Positions 1 to 5,271 of a DNA stretch of 5,271 nt are shown piece after piece. Within the stretch, counting starts at the first letter, position 1, and every line of letters starts with the position of its first letter. Below the pieces are notes generated by a model, which saw only the letters and a program-made list of their open reading frames with translations, was not told the DNA's origin and did not search any database. The position numbers were made by a program, and so were the translations under genes. Source of the stretch: Fimbriimonadaceae bacterium (lineage in GTDB: Bacteria > Armatimonadota > Fimbriimonadia > Fimbriimonadales > Fimbriimonadaceae); contig JANWJY010000190.1 in NCBI GenBank assembly GCA_025451715.1, forward strand, positions 1 to 5,271, written 5' to 3'.

Positions 1-241
1 CCATCGGCACTGGCTTGCCCCAACCAATGCCGACGCCAGCGAGGGACGTGATCACAATCATGATGGTGCCCATCAACTCGAAGTGCTTCGTAAGATTGAG
101 GGTGACGCGCCCGAAGTATCCCGGCGTCGGATCTCCAGCAAGATCGGCGAATTTGGCGTGGCAGTACTCGTGGATGCCGATCGCAAGAAAGATGGCGAGC
201 CCGATCGCGAGCAGCTCATAGAGGGGAGGGAGCGCTGGCAC
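1..241 (-). CDS. Site-2 protease family (peptidase M50) membrane metalloprotease, N-terminal part, cut by the window edge
   Basis: I translated this by hand from a GTG at 241-239; 80 codons are open to the left edge and no stop is reached. The protein opens with a hydrophobic helix (about residues 7-25) ending in HEYCH (24-28), a HExxH zinc motif with E25 as expected catalytic residue. GDPTPGYFGR (36-45), TLN (47-49) and a second hydrophobic stretch (about 56-73) ending in GWGKPVP (73-79) follow. This order matches small M50 proteases of the S2P-like type. The third zinc ligand, normally an Asp in a later motif, would lie beyond the edge. The GTG overlaps the lysA TAG by one base (TAGTG), with GAGGA nine bases upstream inside lysA, so cotranscription and translational coupling with lysA are likely. 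The family's substrate is usually unknown. It is distinct from the RseP-type protease at the other end of the window. Family call confident; function unknown. Confidence 0.87.
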   Translation of the reverse strand, partial: MPALPPLYELLAIGLAIFLAIGIHEYCHAKFADLAGDPTPGYFGRVTLNLTKHFELMGTIMIVITSLAGVGIGWGKPVPM

Positions 242-1545
242 TACGAGAGGTCCTCGGGCACGATCTCCCTCGCGAACTGCTCCTCCCACGTCTCGGCTCG
301 CTGCACCATCGTGTGTGTCCCGTCTTCACGAATGAGCACCGACACTGGCCGCGAATACCGGTTGTAGTTGCTCGCCATCGCCGCGTTGTACGCGCCGGTG
401 CAAAGCACCTGCAGATAGTCGCCCTTGCGCACGTTCGCCGGGAGAGCCTTGTCGTCGAACAGGGTGTCCGACTCGCAGTGCTTGCCCGCAACGCGTACGA
501 CCGCGTCGGGCTTCGCCCCGCGCCCGTCGCCGCTCACCCAACGGACCGGATAGGGGCTGCCGTACAGCGCGGGCCGCGGGTTGTCGCTCATCCCGCCGTC
601 CACGGAGACATACCTGCGGCGACCAGTTTTCGTCGGAACGGTCTTGACGTTGTTGACCGAGTAGATCGTCACGCACGACTCACCGATGATCCAACGCCCC
701 GGCTCCTGCACCAACACGGGGTCGAGCCCGGTGCCCTCGAGCCCCTTGCGGATCCCCGCAGTTAGCTCGTCGCAGTACTTCTGCGGGTCGATCGCCTCCG
801 TGTCGTCCGTGTACCGGATCGCCAATCCGCCGCCGACGTTGATCACCTGGGTCACATATCCGTGTTTTTGCTTCATCTCGCGCACAAAACCGGCCAGCGC
901 CTGTCCACCTCCGATCTGCGCGTCGGGCTCGACCAGTTGCGAGCCCACGTGGCAGTGCACGCCAATCACCGGCAGCCCGAGCAAGAGCGCCTTCAGGAGC
1001 GCCTGCTCCGCGGAGCCGTCCGCGATGTTGAACCCAAACTTCGTATCGGCCTGCCCCGTGCTGATCTTCGCGTTTGTCTTTGGATCGACGCCTGGAGCGA
1101 GCCGCAGCATGAGGTCAGGGCACTTACCGTCCGTCGCGGCGATCATGTCGACTTCCTCGAAGTTGTCGACCACGATTTGTGCGACCTCGAGATCGAACGC
1201 AGCCTTGATCTCCTGCGCGGTCTTCGCGTTGCCATGAAGGTGTGTCTTCTTCGCCGGGACTCCAGCCGCAAGCGCAGCCCTCAGTTCACCCTCGCTGGCA
1301 ACGTCAATGAGGCAGCCCTCGCTGTAGACTATCCTTAGAACAGCCAGAGTGCTGTTCGCCTTGCTCGCGTAGGTCAGCTCGGTCTTGGGGTGAGACTTCT
1401 CAAACGCGGTCTTGAAGGCGCCCACGCGCCGCCTGAGGTGGCCCTCGTCGATGACATAGACCGGCGTCCCGTAGGTTGCGGCGATCTCTCGCACCTGCTC
1501 GTCCGTGAGCACCAATCGCGAGTCCACGGCTACCTCCGTCGTCAT
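241..1545 (-). CDS. lysA: Diaminopimelate decarboxylase
   Basis: A cytoplasmic PLP enzyme that decarboxylates meso-2,6-diaminopimelate to L-lysine, the last step of the DAP pathway. The 434-residue length is normal for the family. Fold-III landmarks occur in order: YASKAN with Schiff-base lysine K62, HGNAKT (104-109), HCHVGSQ (197-203), glycine loop VGGGLA (237-242), EPGR (281-284), DGGM (316-319), the Cys-Glu pair of the active site at C357-E358, and GAYN with Y386 near the C-terminus. The usual CESGD motif reads CESD followed by TLF, a small variation. The start is uncertain. ATG at 1545 has no Shine-Dalgarno sequence but sits exactly at the predicted transcription start. A GTG at 1527 (codon 7) has GGAGGT four bases upstream. 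Both keep every conserved motif. The stop overlaps the start of the downstream M50 gene. The gene is divergent from the PEP-CTERM gene. Product call is very secure. Confidence 0.96.
   Translation of the reverse strand: MTTEVAVDSRLVLTDEQVREIAATYGTPVYVIDEGHLRRRVGAFKTAFEKSHPKTELTYASKANSTLAVLRIVYSEGCLIDVASEGELRAALAAGVPAKKTHLHGNAKTAQEIKAAFDLEVAQIVVDNFEEVDMIAATDGKCPDLMLRLAPGVDPKTNAKISTGQADTKFGFNIADGSAEQALLKALLLGLPVIGVHCHVGSQLVEPDAQIGGGQALAGFVREMKQKHGYVTQVINVGGGLAIRYTDDTEAIDPQKYCDELTAGIRKGLEGTGLDPVLVQEPGRWIIGESCVTIYSVNNVKTVPTKTGRRRYVSVDGGMSDNPRPALYGSPYPVRWVSGDGRGAKPDAVVRVAGKHCESDTLFDDKALPANVRKGDYLQVLCTGAYNAAMASNYNRYSRPVSVLIREDGTHTMVQRAETWEEQFAREIVPEDLS
1532..1537 (-). promoter_or_regulatory. Shine-Dalgarno GGAGGT inside the lysA 5' end, supporting an alternative GTG start at 1527
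   Basis: On the minus strand GGAGGT is followed by AGCC and then an in-frame GTG (1527-1525), codon 7 of the longer reading. It is a perfect match to the anti-Shine-Dalgarno core at a slightly short but workable spacing. The upstream ATG at 1545 has no such sequence. Translation may therefore begin at 1527, giving a 428-residue protein, or at both sites. Confidence 0.5.
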
Positions 1546-1671
1546 GCGCGAATTATGGCAGAGGGCGGTGACAATGAGTCAGGGCCGAAAGTCTGGCAAC
1601 TTTGCGGGGTATCCAGCAAGCATCAGTGGCAGATACACTCGGGCCGCAAACCAGACCATTTAGAGGACAAC
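1546..1671. other. Divergent intergenic region between lysA and the PEP-CTERM gene
   Basis: These 126 bases hold the lysA promoter on the minus strand and the ribosome binding site of the PEP-CTERM gene on the plus strand (AGAGGA at 1662-1667). A possible plus-strand -10, TACACT at 1634-1639, would start transcription near 1646, but no credible -35 accompanies it. I see no riboswitch fold, T-box or tRNA here. Confidence 0.5.
1552..1582 (-). promoter_or_regulatory. Probable lysA promoter with extended -10 TGCCATAAT
   Basis: The minus strand carries TGCCATAAT at 1560-1552. CATAAT matches five of six bases of the sigma70 -10 consensus, preceded by the TG of an extended -10. If the last T is position -7, transcription starts at 1545, the A of the lysA ATG. 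The best -35 is weak: CTGACT at 1582-1577 with a long 19-base spacer. An extended -10 can work with a weak -35. The same nine bases recur in the promoter near the right edge. Confidence 0.5.
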
Positions 1672-2289
1672 ATGAGAAAACTTGCGGCAGTCTTCGTAGC
1701 CGTCGTTTCGCTTACATCGGCACAAGCGGTCACCCTTTGGGATCAAGGTCCGGCAACAGGAGGTTATGGCGGAAGCTGGGCGAACACCACCGGCAGCCAG
1801 GAGTTTGCGGATCAGGTCCTGTTCGCCACTCCGGTCACCGTTACGAGGTTCGTCTACTTCACAGACTTTGACCCCGCAGGTTTTGGCACCATGCGCGTGA
1901 AGCTCTGGTCCGACAATGGCAGCGGCAATCCACTCGCCCAACTCTCCATCCAGGACGTCTCCGTTTCGAGCTGGTCAGTAGAGGGTGTCTTCGGTGGGGC
2001 TACGATCAGACGGGTTAACCTCGATCTCACAACTCAGCTCGGGCTCGCCGCAAACACGACGTACTGGATTGGTGCAGCAGGAAACGGGTTTGAAGCGGCA
2101 CAGGTCTCGGTCAGCGGTCCGCCTGTCTTCGACGGGCTCATGGCACAGTTCAACGGAGGCTCCTTCAGTGGGCACACCGGTGTCGGAGACCAGATGTTCC
2201 AGCTTGAGGGCGAACCAGTTCCAGAGCCGGCCACGATGGCTGTTCTAGGACTTGGGGTCGCCGCACTGCTGAGACGGCGGCGCAAGTAA
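1672..2289 (+). CDS. Secreted protein of unknown function with PEP-CTERM sorting signal
   Basis: A 205-residue exported protein. Residues 1-19 are a signal peptide: MRK, a hydrophobic core, and an AQA cleavage site before V20. The mature part is rich in Gly, Ser, Thr and aromatic residues in alternating patterns typical of a beta-sandwich. The C-terminus is a textbook PEP-CTERM signal: VPEPAT (183-188, PEP at 184-186), a short hydrophobic helix (189-200) and a basic RRRRK tail. In known systems this tail is recognised and removed by an exosortase in the inner membrane, and such proteins are often tied to exopolysaccharide or surface structures; no exosortase is in this window. ATG 1672 is chosen because it starts the signal peptide and follows AGAGGA by four bases. 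The frame stays open upstream to 1390, but that part is antisense to lysA. No specific domain or function is recognised; the gene is not obviously related to its housekeeping neighbours. Confidence 0.88.
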   Translation: MRKLAAVFVAVVSLTSAQAVTLWDQGPATGGYGGSWANTTGSQEFADQVLFATPVTVTRFVYFTDFDPAGFGTMRVKLWSDNGSGNPLAQLSIQDVSVSSWSVEGVFGGATIRRVNLDLTTQLGLAANTTYWIGAAGNGFEAAQVSVSGPPVFDGLMAQFNGGSFSGHTGVGDQMFQLEGEPVPEPATMAVLGLGVAALLRRRRK

Positions 2290-2291
2290 CT

Positions 2292-2325
2292 GTCTATCGC
2301 GACGGCGCGCGATGCGGCCATAGAC
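2292..2325 (+). terminator. Hairpin after the PEP-CTERM gene, possible terminator
   Basis: The sequence starting two bases after the stop has two nested pairing options. GTCTAT (2292-2297) pairs with ATAGAC (2320-2325). A tighter inner stem, ATCGCG (2296-2301) with CGCGAT (2308-2313), closes a six-base loop. The two share two bases of the left arm and so partly compete. No T-run follows, so this is not a classic intrinsic terminator, and read-through into dxr is possible. Confidence 0.3.
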
Positions 2326-2339
2326 GCAGCACGCCCCGG

Positions 2340-2354
2340 TAAACTCACGAGTAC
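2340..2354 (+). promoter_or_regulatory. Weak candidate promoter just upstream of dxr
   Basis: TAAACT at 2340-2345 is a fair -10. Its predicted transcription start (about 2352) lies three bases before the dxr GTG at 2355, so the message would be almost leaderless. The bases before GTG lack a good Shine-Dalgarno sequence (only ACGAG). No convincing -35 is present at the expected distance. The alternative is read-through from the PEP-CTERM gene. Confidence 0.22.
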
Positions 2355-3482
2355 GTGAAGCGCATTGCAGTCCTGGGGTCGACCGGCTCGATCGGCGTCC
2401 AGACCCTCGACATCGCCCGGCAGCACCCTGACAGGCTGCAAGTCGTCGCGCTGGCCGCCTACCGCAACGCTGAGCTCATCCGTGCACAGGCCAAGGAGTT
2501 TGGCGCAAAGCACATCGCGCTCAGCGACGAGCAGGCTGCGCGTGAAGCGGGCATCCACGGCGGAATCGACGCGGTAACGGCGCTCGCTGCCCTTGACGAA
2601 GTGGACCTCGTCGTAGTCGCGGTCAACGGAGTCATCGGACTCATGCCGACGATCGCGGCGGTCCAGGCGGGGAAGGACGTCGCGCTCGCCAGCAAAGAGG
2701 TTCTGGTAGCTGCGGGAGAGGTCGTCATGCCCCTCGTACGCGAGAAGGGCATTACCATGACTCCGATCGACAGCGAGCACAGCGCGTTGTTTCAGTGTCT
2801 CCAGGGCTACAGGAGCGACCAAGTCTCAAAACTCATCATCACGGGCTCCGGAGGGCCCTTCCGGGGCAAGAAGCGCGAAGAGCTCCTGCGTGTGACCACG
2901 GACCAGGCGCTCAACCACCCCACGTGGCGCATGGGGGGCAAGATCACGGTCGACAGCGCGACTCTCATGAACAAGGGGCTCGAGGTGATCGAGGCCCGCT
3001 GGATGTTCAATGTGCGCCCAGACCAGGTGGACGTCGTCATCCACCCGCAGAGCATCGCGCACTCGTTCGTTAAGTTCAAGGACGGAAGCGTGCTCGGACA
3101 GTTCGGCTGGCCAGACATGAGGCTCGCGATCCAGTACGCGATGCTGTATCCCGAAAGAAAGCCGAACGACCTGAAGTCGTGGGACCCGACCATGACCCCG
3201 ACCCTCACTTTCGAGGAACCTGACACCTCCACCTTCCGTTGTCTTTACTTAGCGAGGCAGGCGCTCAAGACCGGCGGGACCATGCCCTGCGCCATGAACG
3301 CGGCCAACGAAGTTGCGGCGAACGCGTTCCTCAATGGGGCTTGTGGCTTCCTCCAGATCGCCGATATCGTAGAAGGTGTAATGGTGAAGCACGCTCCCGG
3401 ACGCCCGAACCTCGAGAACCTCGTCGAAACCGACCGCTGGGCCCGCCGTACAGCACAGTCGTTGCTCCAGGTCAGGCGATAG
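2355..3482 (+). CDS. dxr: 1-deoxy-D-xylulose 5-phosphate reductoisomerase
   Basis: Cytoplasmic NADPH- and divalent-metal-dependent enzyme that rearranges and reduces DXP to 2-C-methyl-D-erythritol 4-phosphate, the committed step of the MEP isoprenoid pathway and the fosmidomycin target. The 375-residue length is near family norm. Visible landmarks: NADPH loop GSTGSIG (8-14); ASKE (112-115), usually ANKE, retaining K114; metal ligands D139 and E141 in PIDSEH; SGGPF with S165; HPTW with H188 and W191; the DSATLMNKGLE block (200-210) with S201, N206, K207 and third metal ligand E210; and MNAANEV (314-320). These correspond to known E. coli active-site residues, so the enzyme should be active. 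The GTG start puts the first beta strand directly before GSTGSIG, leaving no room for a shorter start; Shine-Dalgarno support is poor. The gene is five bases from rseP, a pairing seen in many bacteria, often with uppS and cdsA, which are absent here. Confidence 0.97.
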   Translation: MKRIAVLGSTGSIGVQTLDIARQHPDRLQVVALAAYRNAELIRAQAKEFGAKHIALSDEQAAREAGIHGGIDAVTALAALDEVDLVVVAVNGVIGLMPTIAAVQAGKDVALASKEVLVAAGEVVMPLVREKGITMTPIDSEHSALFQCLQGYRSDQVSKLIITGSGGPFRGKKREELLRVTTDQALNHPTWRMGGKITVDSATLMNKGLEVIEARWMFNVRPDQVDVVIHPQSIAHSFVKFKDGSVLGQFGWPDMRLAIQYAMLYPERKPNDLKSWDPTMTPTLTFEEPDTSTFRCLYLARQALKTGGTMPCAMNAANEVAANAFLNGACGFLQIADIVEGVMVKHAPGRPNLENLVETDRWARRTAQSLLQVRR

Positions 3483-3487
3483 ACAGG

Positions 3488-5128
3488 ATGGAAGCGCTCT
3501 CGACCCTCGGCCACTTTCTGCTGACCCTCGTGATCGGCCTGGTCGTCCTGACCGTGCTCGTGTTCGTGCACGAGCTTGGCCACTATTTAGTCGCAAAGAA
3601 GTGCGGCATGCGGGTGAACGCGTTTGCAATCTTCATGGGCGGCGTGCGTAAAACCGACCTCGACCCTTGGCTCGAAAAGCCCCTTGCACCTACAAGGTTG
3701 GTGTGGGCAGCGTTTGCTTTATCGTTTCTTGCAGCGATGGTCGGCGCCTTGGTTGCCGCCAACCCTGTGTATCTCGCGGGCTTGCTCGGCGCGGGCGTCG
3801 CGGTTCCGTTGTGGGCGATGCTGCGCATGGCTGCGCTTTACCATGTGCCCACTAGCCGAGTACTTGGCATTTGGCTCAAGTCGCTCGCAGTCGGTGCCGT
3901 CGTGCTCGCGTTCGGCACCAAGCTCCAAGGGATCGACGCAAACTTGGTCATCGGCGTCGCTGCAGGAGCGACCCTGATAGCGCTCGCGATCGTTTACTAC
4001 ATTCCGGTTCAGATGCGCGAGATCGACGACGATAAGCAAGGATTTGGAGAGATCACCGTACGCAAGCCTAAAACGGGTGAGGTCGAAAGGGTGCCCGTGC
4101 GGTACCGACCGATTTGGAGCAAGGCTGGCCGCGACGGGACCGAGTTCTCCTTATTGCTCCTGCCGCTCGGCGGCTTTGCCTCGATCGCAGGCATGCACGC
4201 GAAGGCTGACGGAAGCGAAGCCGACGTGCCAGGCGGGTTCTACAGCAAACCCCCGTTGCAGCGTCTCGCCGTACTCTTCGCGGGACCATTGTTCAGTGTC
4301 GTTTTTGGCGTGGCACTCTTATGGAGCCTATACGCGACTTCGGGAAAGAACGTCCCGGACCCTCGCCCGATCATTGGCGGAGTCGGTGAAAGTGGACAGG
4401 CTGAGAAAGCGGGCCTGAAGGCTGGAGATGAGGTCGTCTCTATCGACGGGGTCAGAGTCGATAGTTTCCACGACGTCATCGTGTTAGCGCGCGACAACTT
4501 CCGCAAGGACCCTGACGGAAAGCTTGTTCCAATTCCAACAGTCGTCACTTACCGGCGAGATGGGAAAGAGCACACCGTGAGTATCGTGCCGAAGATTGAC
4601 GAGACTCCCCGTCCGACTTATGACACGAACTTGGAGCCGACCAATGAGAAGGGCATCTACGCACGGCTTGAAATCGGCTTCGGGACCAAAAAGCAGCGCT
4701 ACTCTGCGGGCGAAGCGTTTTCCGAAGCGATGAGTGAGCCTGTTCGCATGATCGCGGGCATTGCATCGATTCCGTTCAAGCTGGGAGAAGCCAAGGACAA
4801 GGTCGCCGGACCTGCCGCGATGGCCCAGGTCACGAGCGCAGTGGTGAGTGAAGGATTCAACGAAATCATCTGGTATGCAGCCGTGCTCAGCATGTCGCTC
4901 GGGGTCATGAACCTCCTCCCGATCGTCCCGCTTGACGGTGGCCAAATGGTGGTTGCGTTCGTCGAGATGCTCCGGGGCGGCAAACGCCTGAGCCTGAACG
5001 TCCAGAACCTTCTTGCGAACTCCGGCATCGCGCTCCTCGTGCTGATGATGCTGGCCGTGTCGGCCGTCGACCTCGGACGCAGTGCCGATGCGAACAAGCG
5101 GGCGGAGAAGCAAGACCAGGCGAAGTAG
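3488..5128 (+). CDS. rseP: RseP-type site-2 intramembrane zinc metalloprotease (M50) with a large membrane insertion
   Basis: Polytopic inner-membrane protease; relatives cut membrane-bound anti-sigma factors and leftover signal peptides. The 546-residue protein has: TM1 (about 8-27) ending in zinc motif HELGH (28-32); an unusual region (about 53-215) with roughly four hydrophobic helices near 71-91, 95-115, 127-146 and 153-173; the conserved GTEFSLLLLPLGGF segment (217-230); QRLAVLFAGP (258-267) with a TM helix to about 283; one PDZ domain (about 293-370, core KAGLKAGDEVVSIDG); NLLPIVPLDGG (475-485) with zinc-ligand D483; and a final TM (about 511-529) with a charged tail. E. coli RseP is about 450 residues with two PDZ domains and only about 35 residues between HExxH and GTEY. 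Here that interval is about 185. ATG 3488 is chosen as it directly precedes TM1 and lies five bases after dxr; the frame stays open to 3239, but that part overlaps dxr. Ribosome binding site weak. Cotranscription with dxr is likely; substrate unknown. Confidence 0.94.
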   Translation: MEALSTLGHFLLTLVIGLVVLTVLVFVHELGHYLVAKKCGMRVNAFAIFMGGVRKTDLDPWLEKPLAPTRLVWAAFALSFLAAMVGALVAANPVYLAGLLGAGVAVPLWAMLRMAALYHVPTSRVLGIWLKSLAVGAVVLAFGTKLQGIDANLVIGVAAGATLIALAIVYYIPVQMREIDDDKQGFGEITVRKPKTGEVERVPVRYRPIWSKAGRDGTEFSLLLLPLGGFASIAGMHAKADGSEADVPGGFYSKPPLQRLAVLFAGPLFSVVFGVALLWSLYATSGKNVPDPRPIIGGVGESGQAEKAGLKAGDEVVSIDGVRVDSFHDVIVLARDNFRKDPDGKLVPIPTVVTYRRDGKEHTVSIVPKIDETPRPTYDTNLEPTNEKGIYARLEIGFGTKKQRYSAGEAFSEAMSEPVRMIAGIASIPFKLGEAKDKVAGPAAMAQVTSAVVSEGFNEIIWYAAVLSMSLGVMNLLPIVPLDGGQMVVAFVEMLRGGKRLSLNVQNLLANSGIALLVLMMLAVSAVDLGRSADANKRAEKQDQAK

Positions 5129-5162
5129 GCTCTGGAACGCACTTCCCGACTCTAATCCTTAC

Positions 5163-5183
5163 CTAGTTCGGCCTTGGGACTAG
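5163..5183 (+). terminator. Hairpin downstream of rseP, possible terminator
   Basis: CTAGTTC (5163-5169) pairs with GGACTAG (5177-5183), a seven-pair stem including one G-T pair, around the seven-base loop GGCCTTG. A run of C, not T, follows, so termination would be inefficient or factor-dependent. Its right arm overlaps the -35 of the next promoter, so it could instead be an operator-like inverted repeat. Confidence 0.3.
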
Positions 5184-5202
5184 CCCCCAGATATGCCATA
5201 AT
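5174..5202 (+). promoter_or_regulatory. Strong sigma70-type promoter candidate near the right edge
   Basis: TTGGGA (5174-5179, four of six matches to the -35 consensus), an exact 17-base spacer, and CATAAT (5197-5202, five of six matches to -10) preceded by the TG of an extended -10. The predicted transcription start is about 5209, giving a 34-base leader before the TTG at 5243. The TGCCATAAT core is identical to that of the lysA promoter on the other strand. It probably drives whatever lies beyond the window. Confidence 0.6.
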
Positions 5203-5231
5203 GACCGTTCGCGCCCAGCCCTTTTGAACCT

Positions 5232-5266
5232 AGGAGAACGCCTTGTCGAAAGCCCCACCGCTCTAA
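5232..5266 (+). other. Ribosome binding site and TTG start opening a seven-codon frame, leader peptide or start of a disrupted gene
   Basis: AGGAG (5232-5236) lies six bases before a TTG at 5243-5245, an ideal spacing. The frame reads M-S-K-A-P-P-L and then TAA at 5264-5266. The site sits 34 bases after the predicted transcription start, as a genuine gene start would. The stop, five bases before the edge, leaves three readings: a short leader peptide, a frameshifted or misread gene start, or a chance start upstream of the true gene. The product cannot be named. Confidence 0.35.
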
Positions 5267-5271
5267 CCCAG

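Noticed and set aside
15..367. Plus-strand open frames of 68 and 94 codons at the left edge
   Set aside because: They are antisense to the M50 protease with its HEYCH motif and to the lysA tail; no supporting features.
686..1338. Plus-strand open frames of 158 and 183 codons inside lysA
   Set aside because: Both are antisense to strongly conserved lysA motifs (HCHVGSQ, HGNAKT) and have no features of their own.
1594..1606. Sigma54-like TGGCA...TTGC sequence
   Set aside because: The GG and GC elements are separated by seven bases instead of the required ten.
1390..1671. N-terminal extension of the PEP-CTERM gene back to 1390
   Set aside because: The extension is antisense to the lysA N-terminus and would bury the signal peptide in the middle of the protein; ATG 1672 has a ribosome binding site.
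1546..1671. Lysine riboswitch or T-box upstream of lysA
   Set aside because: The predicted lysA leader is 0-18 bases, too short for either, and no conserved element is visible in the gap.
2034..2822. Long minus-strand open frame of 262 codons opposite the PEP-CTERM gene and dxr
   Set aside because: It lies antisense to the conserved first third of dxr and to the PEP-CTERM domain, has no recognisable motifs, and is rich in Arg, Asp and Val as expected from the reverse frame of a GC-rich gene.
3239..3487. N-terminal extension of rseP back to 3239
   Set aside because: It overlaps the end of dxr in another frame and would put about 80 Arg-rich residues before TM1; ATG 3488 directly precedes TM1.
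4484..5113. Minus-strand open frame of 209 codons opposite rseP
   Set aside because: It is antisense to the PDZ domain and LDGG motif of rseP, with no motif or ribosome binding support; a shadow frame.
5201..5227. ATG at 5201 opening an eight-codon frame
   Set aside because: The ATG overlaps the -10 hexamer of the promoter, so it would lie upstream of the transcription start.

Overview
This window is a stretch of ordinary bacterial chromosome, with moderately high GC by eye, carrying four complete or nearly complete housekeeping or envelope genes and one truncated gene at the left edge. Lineage is an inference. The C-terminal PEP-CTERM signal implies a diderm bacterium with an exosortase. 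That signal together with a dxr-rseP pair fits Armatimonadota (for example Fimbriimonadia) best in my judgement, with PVC-group bacteria as an alternative. No rRNA or other phylogenetic marker is present to settle it.

Layout. On the minus strand, reading leftwards from 1545, lies lysA (diaminopimelate decarboxylase). It is followed by a one-base stop/start overlap into a small M50 (site-2 protease family) membrane metalloprotease that runs off the left edge; this second gene has a GTG start. Diverging from lysA across a 126-base gap is a secreted protein of unknown function with a signal peptide and a PEP-CTERM tail (1672-2289). A 65-base gap containing a hairpin leads to dxr (2355-3482), the DXP reductoisomerase of the MEP isoprenoid pathway. 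Five bases further on is an RseP-type intramembrane protease (3488-5128). The last 143 bases hold a hairpin, a good sigma70-type promoter and a Shine-Dalgarno sequence with a TTG start, but the reading frame stops after seven codons, just before the edge.

How the genes relate. lysA makes lysine from meso-DAP, which is also the usual peptidoglycan cross-linking residue in diderms. dxr supplies isoprenoid precursors, including the undecaprenyl carrier. RseP-type proteases act in envelope stress signalling, and the PEP-CTERM protein is envelope-targeted. The shared theme is the cell envelope, but only lysA-M50 and dxr-rseP look like transcription units.

No mobile element, CRISPR array, tRNA, rRNA or obvious riboswitch was seen. 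The most unusual feature is a segment of roughly 150 residues with about four extra transmembrane helices inserted in RseP between its HELGH helix and its conserved PLGGF loop. Next are an exactly repeated TGCCATAAT promoter motif that places the predicted lysA transcription start on its ATG, and the seven-codon frame at the right edge.
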